Shown one piece after another: positions 12,001 through 25,893 of a stretch of DNA of 64,000 nucleotides. Position numbers and translations under genes: made by a program. How positions within the stretch are numbered: the first letter of the stretch is position 1; each line of letters opens with the position of its first letter. The notes below the pieces were generated by a model. It was not told the DNA's origin and made no database searches. It saw nothing but the letters and a program-made list of their open reading frames with translations. The stretch covers positions 7,204,001 through 7,268,000 of the forward strand of contig JAMPIT010000437.1 in assembly GCA_026261815.1 (NCBI GenBank), in the 5' to 3' direction. Source of the stretch: Monarcha castaneiventris obscurior. Taxonomy: Eukaryota; Chordata; Aves; Passeriformes; Monarchidae.

Positions 12001-13150
12001 CAACATTGTAGGCAGCCATAGCCCGTGATCTGCTTTATTCCTGCAGCTTCGGACCTGAGACTTGGAGGGGCCACTTTGGGGAACTTGTGCCTCTGAATGC
12101 CCAGCAGGTTGTATCCATCACTCCAGGGTGCATCTCAGATGTCTCTGAATCTCTGGGTGTTTCTCGTGTGTGACAACAGATTGTGTTGCCAGCATCCACC
12201 AGTAGCACATGTTTGGTCATAAAGACACAGATTTGCTGCTTTTTTCAGTAATAGATTAATGTTCTGGTGCATATACGTTGTATAAAACATCAGTGTATTA
12301 GCTCATGTAACCATGGAGATAAGTGATTTGCATACATGGAAACTCTTTGGGTTCATTTATGCCTAGTGCCTATATTTTATTAAGAAAGAGATCTTTACAA
12401 ACATAATTACTAATAAATATTTTCTTTAGTGTTATTTTTTTGCTAACTGAGAATAATTGGCCTAATTTGCGAAAACATGGAGCTGATTAAAAATTAACTA
12501 CTGAAAATAACCTAGTTTATTCTTAGACTCAAATGAGGTGCAAAAACTGTCAAAATTAATATAGTAATAGTGTTAAACTTTATCAATAGCATACAATTAG
12601 GATTTGTAATATTGTTAGTTCTGACAGATCCTAATTACACTTTATGCTTTGTTTTCTAGTGGCAGTTATAAAGTATGAAGGGTACAACCACACATTAGTG
12701 AAAGTGCTAATTATATTATGTGTATTTACACATTCCTTTCCTATGCTAACGTGCTTATATGTGTTTAGGGAATACATATAAAGAAGGTTTTTGAGATTCT
12801 TTACATGATTTAATGAATAATAAATTTGAACAAGACACAATCCAAAATTAATTTTAAAAAGCTAAAAGTTTTGCTAATGATGCATATACAATGTTTAATT
12901 AAAAAGACTCAATGCAGAAACCACCAGTCACAGTAACAAATGGCAATTAGATTGTAACTAGTGCGAGTAGAATACTAACAGTATAATTCTTCATTATGTT
13001 GGAGTCACAACAGTTTTATTCTCCTGTAACTCTGTGTCTCTTAGTAAATACCAGCCTAGAACTTGTCAGCAGAATGAAGAATAATGTCACATTATTATAG
13101 ATTGCAACCAGCATAATTACAAACTCCCAGTCCTGTTTCTGTTGGAGTTT
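9076..13150. other. Non-coding DNA upstream of PEX5L
   Basis: AT-rich sequence with no recognisable exon, RNA gene or repeat. Open frames here are short and look like chance. A GC-richer patch at about 10,780-10,990 has no assignment. If the upstream PEX5L exon exists, its transcription start and proximal promoter would lie in the first few hundred bases. Confidence 0.6.
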
Positions 13151-13156
13151 GGAGTG

Positions 13157-13185
13157 TCTGCACAGAGGGAGACTCTCTGTGCAGA
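13157..13185. repeat. Perfect 11-bp inverted repeat, 7-nt loop
   Basis: The arms tctgcacagag (13,157-13,167) and ctctgtgcaga (13,175-13,185) are exact reverse complements. A short gagggagactct direct repeat overlaps the second arm. It abuts the end of a CR1 fragment and may stem from a local rearrangement there. Confidence 0.8.
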
Positions 13186-13330
13186 GAGGGAGACTCTGTG
13201 CCCTCCCTGTGCAGCCTGTCCCAGTGCTCTGCACCCTCAGTGGGATGAAGTTCTTCCTCATGCGGAGGTGAAAGTTCTTGTGGTTTATTTTATACGTGGT
13301 CTGTGCCACTCCTGCCCATATCTGAAATAA
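13186..13330 (-). mobile_element. CR1 LINE fragment, 3' region, minus strand
   Basis: The stretch around gcagcctgtcccagtgct, followed by ttcttcctcatg, matches the reverse complement of the 3' end of the avian CR1 reverse-transcriptase gene, as I know it from many bird copies. It is truncated and diverged. The right limit is uncertain because the match fades after about 13,300. CR1 is the main LINE family of birds and other sauropsids and is usually 5'-truncated like this. Confidence 0.75.
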
Positions 13331-14349
13331 GTGCTGTGGAAAAATTGTGACTTCCTTGGGAAAGGTGAGCTCTGAATCTGTTTGCATTGAGCTCACCTTT
13401 CCCACTTGTAACGAGCTCGGCAAGAGCTGGTGCTGCAATGAGCAGCTGCTGAGAGAGGATACAAGCCATGGTCATGGAGTAACGCATCATCCACATCAAA
13501 TCATCAAATCAGAAGAACAGGAAATTGCCTCCCAGTAGGTCTGTCCTGCCTTTACCCCGTGTGGTTGTGTTTCTTAGCACCATAGTTACTGTTGTTTGTC
13601 CAGCCACACGGTCAGCTCCTAGCACAGGAGGTTTTGTTTGCAGAGGAGCTGGTTTGGGCGTGCAGTGACAGTGTTCTCCACACAAAAATGCCTCATACAG
13701 AAAGGATCATCTGCCAGTGTAGGTGAAGAAAAGAGGAGGCAGCATGTCTTTCGACTCTCAGCAGTCACCTGATTGCAGATCCCAAGAAAGCTACGTGTAA
13801 ATGGCCATTGCTCTTAAGTTTTCCCGGATTTGGACCGTGGTGTGCATCTGCTGAAGTCAACACAAACCTTTCGCTGACTCCATTGTAACAGAGTGTATGG
13901 ATAAGGGCCTCACCTACACAAGTGCTGCAGGTTTGTAAACTGACCCTTCCTCATTTATGAAGTAGAAAAAAGTTTCACAGAAGATTTAGAATCTCCAGGG
14001 TTACACTGGTACTGCAGTTGCTGTGGTTGCAGTGTAGCACAAATGTATTGGGGTTGATTCTGCAACCCCTACTGAAAGTCTTAGAATGTGGAAAGTCCAC
14101 AACCCCACAAATAATCAGCTCCAGTTTTTAACTATGCTACTATTTGAGTTTTTACTATTCACCTTACTTAAACATGCACTGATGAAGTTTATGCCCTTTG
14201 TTCTATTTGCTTTAGACAAAATCAATGTGAAGAAGGATATATTCCATTTTCTTTTGTAGCTGCTCTGTACATATTTTAAGACAGTTTTTGCATCCTGCTG
14301 TAATTTTCTCTTTTCTAAAAGAGTAAGCAATGCCAGGTCCTTAAACCTT

Positions 14350-15340
14350 GCCCCACAGGTTGGTTTTTCTAAGTCTTGATCATCTTTTTTGTTACTTCTC
14401 TTAGACCAGTTTGCCTTGGCAATGACCCAAACTGGACAAGTACCAGAAGAAACTCTTCACCCGTGTTACTTGCAGTATTTCTGTTTCTGCATCACTCCAT
14501 GCCCTATTGCAATACCAGGATACTGTTGCATAGTGTTAAGCTGGTTATCCTGTTACCTTTGGTGATATTACTGGTCATTTTCTTAGCCACTGTGTTTTTT
14601 GTGGTTGGTTAGTCCTACCTAGCTTTAGAATTTTGATGCTGTACTCAACCGCTTGTATCCTGCATCTTCAAAACCGTTTCTCCACTTTATCTATATGCTT
14701 TTAAATTTTGAGCACATCCTTGTCTTATTCTCTTAAGGTTTTTCTAGATTTATGTTCCCTGCAAATTTAACTAATATGTCTTCTATTCCTTTAGCCAAAT
14801 CATTAATCAAAATATACTGAATTATAGGCTGGAATGCCACTCAGGAAAACCCTGTGGTTTGACAGTGAATCATCAGTAACTGTTTTCCAAGTAGAGCTAA
14901 GCAATCATGTAAGTGGGATTTTTCTAGACTATGTTCTTCCCCCAGCTCTTTATGGTTATATTGTAAAGTTCTTATTAAATATACCTGCTGTGTTTTGCCT
15001 GCCTGTAATACCCGTGGCAGTATTGTACAGAAAAATCAGTCTGCATTGCTAATTATACCTTCTCTTATTTTAATCTAGATATTATAATTGTTTCTTTGTT
15101 GATTACAGTATTTCTGCTGTAACTAGAAGTAGACTTCCTAGATCTTTTCTCCCCCATTTTTAATGCTAAGCACTGTGTTTGCACCTGTTCATAAGTTCTC
15201 TTTAATGCTTCTGAGATTGCTTCTATCTATGCTCAGAGTGTCTGAGGGTGAATTTCACCAGGTGGACTATTCTGTAGACAACTAACTTGCCTAAATGCTT
15301 TCAAGCCCATGTTTTCCCATCACTGCTGTTAGGTCCGTTA
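14350..15340 (-). mobile_element. Ancient CR1/L3-group LINE fragment, minus strand
   Basis: Several blocks resemble, in order, the reverse complement of an old CR1/L3-type reverse-transcriptase gene: acccaaactggacaagtacc (about 14,427), aataccaggatactgttg (about 14,510), ccctgcaaatttaac with ccaaatcattaatc (about 14,758-14,810), then ggtttgacagtgaatcatc and a fading match to about 15,340. The copy is heavily mutated with many stops, so it is long dead. The family call comes from remembered consensus patterns; the limits are approximate. Confidence 0.6.
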
Positions 15341-16219
15341 TGCTTCCAGTCACACCTGACCATCTTAGATAATTGAAATCTATATTTTTTTCAGACACCA
15401 GTAGTACTTTAACTTCATATAGCTCACTGGAAATTCCAAAATGTATTTTAGAAGCTGCATAAGTATGCAGGCATTTATCTACTTCAAGCTCCTATGTCTG
15501 TAGCTGGATGGATGACAGTATCCAGCCTGGTTGTGATTTACAGCTAGCTTTGGTATATCTGCACTGCATTGCCATTGCATCAGTAAACACATAAATTTAT
15601 CCTAAAGTAGGAAAAATTGCTTAGATAGAAATCTTACTTATCGAGTTTGTGAAAGTCTGGCTTAAATGGTTTAGTATTGCTAAAAATGTTTCTGCTGTAC
15701 TATTACCTAAAACATGCTGGACCTGAAATGAAAGGAAGATTTGAAAGGATTTTCTTCTGATAATTTTTTTATTGGTTACAACAATTCTGTCCAGATCTGA
15801 AAGTGAAAATTTGGCTCTTTAATTAGACTTTATCCACTAGTGATTGCTGGTGATACAGATGAGACATAGTCCCATTACCATATTAACTGCTTCACTGCTT
15901 GTTGTACTTAACCTTCAGAAATTACTGGATTCAGCAGAGCATCCATTTTGAGCAACTCTGCATGGTTACTGACATAAGGGACTTCCTGGCAGCAAAAGGT
16001 TTAATGTTGCTGTATAAATTCAGGGTAGGCAGCATGAAAAAGATATGAGAGTACTTTGTACCTCATATCCTGTTCAATATAAAAGAAAGAAGGATTTTTA
16101 TTGAAGTAGGGATATTCTTACTCACTGGAGAGGTACTGCAACACCGAGGAGTTAGAAAACCCAAATACCTGGATGTTAAGAATTGTCTTTAAACTACAGA
16201 TCTCGAGGCATTTTGGGAT
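15341..16219. other. Non-coding gap between two old LINE fragments
   Basis: AT-rich sequence without a recognisable exon or repeat. It lies between two LINE fragments of opposite orientation, so parts may be LINE sequence too decayed to recognise. Confidence 0.5.
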
Positions 16220-17720
16220 TATGTGCTGTTATCAGCATTTTGTGCAGGTAGAGAAAGAGATTGGGAAATTCCATCACTGACTGTGGAGGTTGTTAAACAG
16301 CTACTGTCCAAGTTGAGAGATTTTATGATGAGCAGTTCCAAAAACATTCATCAGGGAGTATTCAAGGAACTGCTTAAGAATGTCTCTGGACTGTTAATGT
16401 TGGTTTTTATTAATTGATACAGCACTGGGAAGGCAAATACTGTGCCAGAATTTTAAATGGGATGGCTTCATAATTACAGGCTTTTCAGCCTGGTGCCAAT
16501 CTCTGGCAAAATAATGGAAGACTGATACGGGATATTATTAGCAAAATAATCAGGAATAATGTAATATATGGCTGTTCTTATTGGTTTATGGAAAATATAT
16601 CTTGTTGGACTAACTCAATAACTTTCTTCTGATATATGAGATTTGGTTGATGAATGATGTAGTGCTGATGTAATGGACTTTCTTGGGGCATTTGTCATGA
16701 TACCACACAACCTTTGATTAAGAAATGAGAATAATGCAACTTCAACTGGGCAAACATATTAAAAAAGACATAAAACTGCCTATCTGGTTGTCTTAATATG
16801 CAAAGGGGGAATTACGATCTAAAAGACTCCCTTAGGGATTGTTGGGTCATGGTCTGTTTCCCATTTCTTTTAAAGACAGGGAAATTATTTTTAAAATAAT
16901 TAATGGTAGATTTATGTAGATGGAATAAATTTGGGGACTTTGGAAATGAATTTAGTGGATGAAGTGATTAATAAATCATATACACTTCAGTAAAACCAAA
17001 GGTAAAGCCCTGTGCTTTGCAGGGCAAGGAATTTTGGATTTTTTTTACGGATCCCTTCCAACTCAGGCTTATTATATGGGTCTTTGATTCTAAATGATAT
17101 TTGCAGGCTGAATGACTGACCTGAGAAATAATAACTGAAAGGTATGTGGGAGATCATGATAGATAATTGGGGGAGTGTAGGGTTTTACTGTCACACCAAA
17201 GGCCTAAAGGTGGCCTAAAGAGAAACTTCTAGCAGTAATCGTGGAGCTGTCCTGTGTCAGGAGTGATGTGATAACTTCACCAACAGCTGAGACCATGTGG
17301 AGATACAGATTCACGTGTCAGAAAGGAATAAAGAGTTGGTGAAGTCTTGGAGAATGATTAATGAACTGGATATGCTGTGCAGCAAGATACTCAAGGACTT
17401 GAACCTGTTTAGTTTTAGCAGAGGTAATTTGTCCCAGCTTGTGTCTATATAAGGCACAGAATATGAGGCTGGAAAACTTTGACATAGGAGTTATAAGGAA
17501 ATAAAATGGTGAAAGTTGGAAGTTAAACAAAGGTAGATTCTAGGTGCACATTTCTGTAATAATGGTAATAAACAGTTGAAATGGTTTATGAAGGACCATT
17601 GTGGGTTCTCTGCCTGGAGTTTTTAAAATCAAGATTCCTTGGGTTTTATTTTTTCTGAAAAATATATTCTACTTCAAGTCGGAAATGATTTAGACTGAAC
17701 CTATAGTTGTGTTATAGGAA
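16220..17720 (+). mobile_element. Ancient CR1/L3-group LINE fragment, plus strand
   Basis: From about 16,360 the sequence follows the pattern of an old CR1/L3 reverse-transcriptase gene: ggaactgcttaagaatgtctc, cagcctggtgccaatctctgg with caaaataatgg, a cttgttggactaac block, then gtaatggactttcttgggg with catgataccacacaacc, the decayed conserved reverse-transcriptase block. The 3' half continues with gtgaaagttggaagttaaac (about 17,507) and tttaaaatcaagattcc (about 17,621). Many stops and indels show a long-dead copy of about 1.5 kb. It is opposite in orientation to the 14.4-15.3 kb fragment, so the two are separate insertions or an inversion separates them. Confidence 0.62.
17040..17095 (+). mobile_element. 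Short CR1-like 3' tail within the older LINE
   Basis: The sequence ggatcccttccaactcag, followed shortly by tttgattctaaatga, resembles a CR1 3' terminus, which usually reads ...cccttccaac... then attctatgattct repeats. It interrupts the older plus-strand LINE and may be a nested insertion. The match is short. Confidence 0.4.
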
Positions 17721-18402
17721 CATTGTGCCGTGTTATTTATCATTGTGTTATTGATCATTGTTAGAATTGTTTTTGTCATTTCTAAACTGATTTACTCAAG
17801 ACTACCCAGTGGGACACCAACAGGATAGTACCTGTTCCTGCTGATTCCCAGGCTAGGGTGTTATCCTGTATCCCACACAACTTCCTACTAAATAAAAGAA
17901 AGGCTGGAATTTCTTAAATATATGTTCCTTACACATGCACGTGTGTGTGAGAGTCCTGCTTCTGTGCTCAGGGTGGGAGGTTGAAGGGAGCTCTTTCTCC
18001 ATCTGTGCACCTTGCCCAGGAACAGTTCTCAAGCTGCACTTTGTGCTGGGTGAGTGCAGCAGCATGGAAACCCCACCCAGGGCCAAGCTGAGCCTCAGCC
18101 TGTTGTCTCTAGACAGCTGATATCACTCTGAAAAGGTTCTTCTTGGAAGCCAGGGCTGATCTCCCACGTACACCCCATATCAGATGAAGGATGTGCTTTC
18201 CTCAGTTCCCTTGGAGCCATCAGAGCTTTTTTCATTACAATTTTTGGCTTTCCTAGGCTGCACTGGCTCCCAAGTCATTACTTTCCTCTGCTGAGCGGGA
18301 AGTTCTTGTTTCAGATGCTGATTTTACATAATGCGTGTTCAATTTCAACCCCTAACAATATTTTTTATTAACGATGAGTCTTTCTTTTTTTCCTTTGGTT
18401 TC

Positions 18403-18423
18403 TTTTTTTTTTTTTTTTTTTTT
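18403..18423. repeat. T21 homopolymer
   Basis: An unbroken run of 21 T on the plus strand, preceded by T-rich sequence. No recognisable SINE or retrocopy body adjoins it, so it is recorded as a plain mononucleotide repeat. Confidence 0.9.
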
Positions 18424-21400
18424 ACTGGAATACCCATGTTGGTTAAATAGGTCCTATCCCACAGATCAGGAATTGTTTGCTGACACACAGAAAATGTGTA
18501 CCACCAAAAAGGGAGGATGTAAGGAAATACTCTCCTGAGACCTGTTTTTGTAGGATCCTGAATGTGTGTCTGTCTCACCAGCTCAGAAGGCCAAATCCTT
18601 ATGTCCTTGCTCAGATGCTTGAATATGAGAGGTGCTCTGAAATTTTTCATTCCAGCTGGGCCAGTTCCGGAGTGATTCAGTGTCACTGCTTAAGTCGTTT
18701 GGTATTCTTTATGTTTGATGTAGTGTCATGTGGAGAGGCAGCACAAGGATCTCTGTATTTTACAGCGTTTCACAGCAAGAAAGGCAGCCATGCAGAGAAG
18801 TGTGTACATCACCTCGTTGATAAGAGAACAGCTCCTCATTTGATTCCAGCACAGGCTGGTGGAGGGAGCTGTGATGGACACCTGCCAAGGGAAAAGCTGC
18901 AGGGTCACCAGTTATGGTAACACACCGGCTTCAGCTCATCTTTTCTTCTGCTGTTGCAGAAATAGCAAGACAGGATTAATAGCAAGGAAGTAACTCTTAA
19001 ATAGCAGGAGTTTGTAAATGTCAGACTCAGCGTGTTAGACTAGTCTGCCACAAACAAATCCTGCTGCATTTTTCTTTATGGATTTTCTGTCATTCACAAA
19101 TAACCTGTGTTTCAGGCTCATTATGTAATGGTTCTAGGCATATTCATAGCAGAGATATTAATTTTGACTACAGAGAGGGGAAAAAGGCATCTTTTTTTTA
19201 GTTGCTAACAAAATAGTCATCTTAACATATTGGGATGTATAGAGGGTAGAAGACAAAATTTGACTGGGGTTCTTTGACAAAGAGAGAATGAAAAGCTCAC
19301 TCTGGATTTTAAAGTTCTTTAAAGAAAGTACATCAGCAGCAATCAGGTTTAACAAGCTGAGATAGGGTGAGAATAATCATTTACATCTTACGCTTATGTG
19401 AGGAGTATCTCTGTAAAGCAAGTGATTAAAGTGCACCACTGGGCTCTGAAGTCTGTCTTTTGAAAAACTGATTCTTTGAAAGCTGCCTCCTAGTTTGTCA
19501 GTGTCAGGGAAACCAGTTTTATTTTAGGAATTCTTTCATGTCTACATGATAATATAAGACTCCAGTGCAGGGGAAATATTTTTATTTTGGCTTTGGGCCA
19601 GTTTGACTACCTGTCCCAATTGTCAAGAACAGAATAAAAACCCCACTGGACTAAGAAGAGGTCGTTTTCAAAGCAAACATGACTGATAACACAAGACCCA
19701 GAGAAAGGCATGGGATTTGCACTTACAGATGTCTTGGTGCTTTTGTAAATCTAATCCCAAAAAATAAGCCTTCTCATTACAAACAACTATGTAAAAGATT
19801 CTGCACAGTTGGGCAATGGAATACAGCCTAAAAATAAAGCTTCAAAGGACAGCTGTTACAAGTTTTCACTGTTCACATTTTGTTTACTTTTAAAGTGAAT
19901 ATTTGATTCTCAGAAATGATGAATTTTCATAATTTTCAAAAAGAAACACTTCCTCACTTTGTCAGGGATGTTACCTGGTCGTGTAAACTGAGGGCTTAGA
20001 CCAGGAATTTATAGACTCTAATCTTTCCTAGCACTGTTTCTCTTTAAACTTATCACTAGCATAGCCTCCCTACTGCTGCTTTCTCAGCTGTAATCTGGGG
20101 CAGTGTGTGTGCATGTCATTAGCTGCACATGTCCCAGGGCCAGCAGAGAGTTATAAACTCTGATAAAAAGCTGTTACTGACAACTCATCTTAATGGGGGA
20201 TTTCAGATTCAGAAAGTAACAAGAGCAGATGTGATCAGGAAAAAAAAAGCAATGACTAACAGATACAAAACCACAGAGCTATAACTATAAATACAAACAA
20301 ATCATTGTGTTGTGCTTGCTTTCATCATGACAGACAACCTTTCACTACAACAATATATACACAGCAATAAAGGCTGGAAAATCCTGGAGCAGATCATCAG
20401 CAGGGATAAGTTCTCACAGCTCCATGACAACAGCATTGTGATGATTTATACCTGACAAAGGCCTGCTCTTTACAGAACAACTCCACCTCTTTCTGAGTGG
20501 AATTCATCTTTTTGCAGAGAGGTATTTACCTCTGGTGTAGGCTTAGCAAGTAAATCCTGCGTGAGGGGTTGGAAGGCAAATAGGTCTTGTGCTGCTTTGC
20601 TGCATCAGAGTATTTCACCTGCTGTGTTGTTGCATTGTTCAGATGAACAATTTGGCCTCCAAAGAATTCCTAATAGGAAAGGCTTTGCTAACTAATGTGA
20701 AAGTCAGCTGGTGTCCCTTGAGATGCTATAATTAAGATACAGCAGATGTTGAAACTTTTCTTCAGAAGGTACTAGGGATTAAGATATCATGTGTAGTAGA
20801 CATTTGCATGTGCTTAGATACAAGGGAGAAAATAGGGATTATGTGAGATCCCTGTTTCATGAGGCAAGGAGGAAGATGCACTGTGTGCTGGGAGATTTGT
20901 TTAGACAAGCTCATGGCAGAAGAATTAACTTGGGAAGTGTCTGGCTGATCAAGAGCAAAAATGTTGCTGACGTGTGGAAGCTGGAGGGCATGTAGAGAAT
21001 TTGTACTTTGGCAAAAGAACTACTTGATGGGTCCAAGGAGGAGACAACAGCCCAATTTTTTTAATGCATTCCCCTTTACTTACTTTATTTGGATTACTGC
21101 ATATCATCCTGCTTTGCTCTGTAACCAAATGAAGAGATGGAGGCATTTTGGAGAAAATTTTGTGTCTTGTCTTTCTATGTTGGAAGATCTCAAATCTCTT
21201 GTACTTCTCTGAAGTATGGAGTGATTTCATCTGAATTTTTGCTTTCTTTCCTGTATCACTGCTTCTCTGCTGTTTCCTTTTGCTAAAGATACCTTGCCTA
21301 GTACTACTACTTGTGTCTCTTTCTGATGTCCTAAAAATCCTTCCAGCAGCTGATTCTGGAATACTGATGTTCCAGGCTCAGTGCTTCTTCATAAATCAGA

Positions 21401-23466
21401 GCAAGGAAATTGCTGCTTAAGCACTGTTTGTGCAAACTTTGGTTCAGAAACTGAGTGGAGTTTCTGTTAAGGATTCAGAAAATGCACTTATACTGCATAA
21501 TATTGAAGTCTTTGGTCCAATGATGGATAAAGAGGCTTTAATGTGTTCAATTAAACCTTCACAAATTCTTCTTGTGGTAACAGGTTGTGCTATCACACTA
21601 CAAGAACTGTGAAGTGAATTAATAGTGATCAAAATATCTACTGTACTTGCATCTTGGTTTTCCTACATTACTGGCACGTTAGCTCTGCTGTCTTGCCTAA
21701 ATTCCACTTTAAAAAATGGTGTTCTGCCCACCTTAATTGTAACTCCTTCCGAAGCACTCAGCACTCCTTCAGCTCCCCTACTTATCCATTATTTCTGCTC
21801 CAACCTGTTGAGCAGTACCTGGGAGCTGTCAGACTATGGAGCTTTAGTCATGATTCCTACACAATAATCTACAAGTTAATTTCACAGCACTTTCTTAGGA
21901 CAAAAGGCAACATTTGACTTATTCCTTCCCAACAGAGCTGTGTAATTTCAGATAAAAATCTGAAGAACTAAGACCAGCTGTGTGAGTGTTTCTGGGAGCT
22001 CTGTTGGCACCGTGCATTCAGTACACTTTTATATGTGTGCTAGTTGAAGTAAATAAATTAAAATACTTTCAGAGCTAAAAACATTTACAAAATAACATGA
22101 CAAAACCACCTGTAATCTCTTTGAAGTGTGAACTGCAGATCAACAAAGGTGTCACTCTTCTATTCTAACTAATATAGTAAAAATGCTTTCAATTTTTGTC
22201 ACATTTTTCTCTTTAGCACTGAAAAACATTTTAGAAGTTTTAGAATTTATGGATTGTCATCTTCTTCATTTGAGAGGGGAATGTACTGAACTCAGAGGAA
22301 AGTTAAATGAATTGGAGAGGAACCTTTGAAGTACAGACAACCTCAGTTTTGAAATCATCTTCTTTATGAAATGTAAAATCATTTGTAATTGAAGCAAAAA
22401 TGTTCCCAAAATATAACTTGCATTTTTGAAGGGGATTCAGAAGAGTGTTTATAATAAGCCCAAAAATACCTAAATATCTTAGGTATGGCTGAAGCAATTT
22501 CTTAAGGCTGGGAGTGATCACTTAATCACTTCCTGTAATCAATAGTTACAACCAATTCTTACTTGGCCCTTCTGTAGAAACTGAGCTGTTAATGGAAATA
22601 AAATATGATTAACAGTGTCCTTTAAAAACTTGAGTAGAGAAAAGTTGAATCAGTATTGTTACCTCTTGAGACTTTTTTCCTTTGTTTTTGGTTTTTTTTT
22701 TTAAATCAGATTAGCGTCGTGGGTTTTTGACCTATAACTACATCTCTTAAGCTGGAGTGAAAAGTTTCTGGTTTTGTTTGCCCAAAAATGCAAAGCCTAA
22801 TGACAGATAAAAGAAACACATCTAACCTCAAACCAAAGGTACTTCTTGGTTCAGTCAGGAACTTGACAGAGGAGTAACAGTGTTGAATTTTATCTTCAAG
22901 ATCAAGTAAATTGCATTTATTCCTCCATCACCTTTGAACTTTTAAATCTTAGTCCCAAAGGGAAGGATATAATTGAGAAGACTATACCCTGCACTTTCTG
23001 TATTTCCAGAACAGACTTTTCCTCCAACTTTGCTCTGTGGCCTTGGACTTCCTCTGTAGCCAAAACACTGTCACAAAGTCAATTTCTTCTGATAGGTGAC
23101 CTCCTCTTTCTCTTGTCCATATTTTAGCTTTATTCACTGTATTAGCATGCTACACATCTTCAAGTGATTCTGCCACAAGGTGCCACAATGTCCTGCTGGG
23201 GTCACAGAGCAAAGCTGAAACTGAGATACTTTTGTCTTTGTTGGAGAAAAATTAGGAAAGTAAAAGACAATAATGTGGTTATCTAAGTCAGTGATGAGGT
23301 TCATTTAGTGCTGCACAACTAAACAACTGATACACAGATATCTTGAGAATCACAACCAGATGTTTCAGAAAGATCAATTCTTTCTCTAGAAAGAAGAGAA
23401 CAATTAATTACATCATATCTGAGAATAAGTGTGGGAATTGTGAAGCTCTAATTGAAGCTTTCCCTC

Positions 23467-23500
23467 TTGCATGTTTACTTGCATGTTTACTTGCATGTTT
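23467..23500. repeat. 12-bp tandem repeat, about 2.8 copies
   Basis: The unit ttgcatgtttac occurs twice exactly and a third time up to its tenth base. It is a short, recent-looking minisatellite with no evident function. Confidence 0.9.
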
Positions 23501-25892
23501 TATGAACTTGAAACTTGCTTTCTCAGAGGGCCTTGATGTGCCTTTAAATTTAACTCTTATTTCAGACCTCAAGAAAATTGCCACACCTGAAAGCCTCTAG
23601 TTTTTACAGCTTGGTCTGAGAAAAAGAGCCAGCTCTGCTTCTCATCCTAGATGATCATGGTTGTGACAGCATTTTCCACTGGTTTGTCTGTTTTGATGTT
23701 GAGAACTTCAGGTACGTGGGGTTTCCACATCCCTGAAATTACAAAATTCAAGCTTATTGAAAACCTGGAATCCTTGAACAGAAAACAAGGTAGTTTAGAA
23801 AGCTGGTGAAGGATTTAACTTCTGTTGCCACAGTATGAACTGTGTACACAGTATGAACAAGTGTAAAAAGAAGGATAAAAAGTCAATTTTGCCTGTTCAT
23901 GCAATTCTTCATCATGTTCATTGGCATATCAGGGACTTTAATGAGCTGTCTCTGGCACTCAGACATGGATTGAATGAACAAGTTTATAGAGCTGTAAGTT
24001 ATATTTAAAGACCTCTAGTTCACATAAGCCAGATATCCAGTGTGTGCTGGTGAGGTTCACGTGAAAGAACAAAGAAACTCCACATGGTGCTCTAGTGCAG
24101 CTTTGGGTCGTGGCCACTTTTCAAGCCCTTCATTTATTTGGATTTCAGTGAGCAGCTGTGAGGACAGGTCAGCATCTAAACACACGTTACAGATGGGTAC
24201 CAAACTGTGATGGGAACATCAGCTCTGATGTGCTGAAAGAAAGGAAATCATGGAAAGGAAGTGGATTAGGGCTTTATGGTAGCAAGTAAGGCCTGTGTTG
24301 TCATGGGCTTATTGATCAGCAGTGGGCTGGGATGGTCTGTTAAATTCTCTGCTTGCTGTTCTGTGATGTAAAGTTCAAGAACATTTCACAGCAGAAGAAT
24401 CCACATCCTTTTGATCGTAAATCCTGAGCTTTTCTGAGCAGGGACCTGGAACATTTGCTGTTTTGTGGAGAATGAGGAACACATGGTCCTTTGTAAATAA
24501 TAAATGATAAAAATAAAGCATGAGTAACCATGCTGTAAAAAGAGAGCAGCAAATGAATTGAGAAATATCAACTGCAGGACCAGGATTATCTAATGAGCTA
24601 TAATTTATTATTTTTCACTTAGAGTTTTAACTCCTAAACTTAACTACTTAATTCATAAAGTAAAGGCTTCTACAAAATTAGCTTTTAAAAAAATTAAAAT
24701 GGACCTTCAGGTAGGATTTGTCAAAAACTAGAAACGATTAGAAAGAAACAATGAGAAAAATGCAAAAGGTGATAAAACACAGTTTAAACAAAAGAATAAA
24801 GTTTGAGTCCTGTCTACAGGAAAATTAATGAATTTTTGTGGGATATGGAATGCTCTGTGATGATCTTCTGAATAATACTGAATGTCTCTGTCATAGGACA
24901 TGCATTTAATAAAAGGTTTTCACAGAGTAAAATGATGTTTTGAGCTGTTGTTAGTTTGCCAAGGGTGGCATAGGGATGAGAATAGAATATATTTAGTTAA
25001 TATGTGTTTTGTAAATCGTATTTTTAATTTTGTTTTATTACATTTTGTAAACTAATGAATCAGCTTTATAAAGTATTCTCTGGCAGGTCAGGCTTATGTG
25101 ACAGCAGAATCATGAGAAATTTGTACATGTTAAAGATGTATTCCAGGCAAAGTTATACAAATCAGGAATTTTAATGTTTAAAGTTTTTCCTCAAGAGTAA
25201 AACTATTTTTGAGTTTAAGCATTTTAATTTTTTTTTTTTCTTCACACAGGCCAGAACTGGCATCTTTTATTGCAACTTCAAAATGAAATTCAGAGACTCC
25301 TGTCCTGTTAATATTTTATATTTTGTATAACCTAAGGACAGAACTCATCCTGCCCATGAATACCAAATACACTACTTATTTCTTTCAGTAGTTGCATTAA
25401 CCATTTTTCCTTCCCATGCTAGTATGGAATTCATATTTTCAAGATCATATTATAGTAATGTAATGATAAAAAAAATATTGATTTCTCAGGCAATTTCTTT
25501 ACTATAATAAATCTAGCTTGCTTTTCCAAGTCCTGCTCTGAGTTGCAGCCTCTGAGTGATCCCAGGAGGTGCAGAGCTCCAGAGACACTGCTGTGACAGA
25601 CTTTCATGCCTCACTTCTGTGTCTCCACTGTTTATTTCCCTGTATTTTAGGAAAATAGCAGAGGAACTCAGTGGTATGAATATGGCTTCCTGCCCTATCA
25701 GTAACACCTATTCTATGTGTCTTATCTCAAGTGATCTCCACATGCATCCTTTTATTGTTTTCTGCACCAAAAAGAAAATACAGTTTTTATTATTCTGCTA
25801 CATCCTATTGGCACTTCATATATTTATCTTCAGAGCCGGGTGGTGCTTGTGCTCCACATGTAGCAAGATGTCATCTCTGGCTGGATATCTAC

Positions 25893-25893
<1 letters not shown>

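Larger units (their letters stand above)
17721..25893. other. Intergenic non-coding DNA
   Basis: About 8 kb of AT-rich sequence without a gene I can support. It contains a 21-T run at 18,403-18,423 and a short 12-bp tandem repeat at 23,467. A 60-codon block at 21,430-21,612 reads somewhat protein-like but has no splice sites I trust and no assignment. Confidence 0.5.

Noticed and set aside
21430..21612. 60-codon protein-like frame
   Set aside because: It reads plausibly, but there is no trusted splice site, no flanking homologous stretch and no recognisable family.
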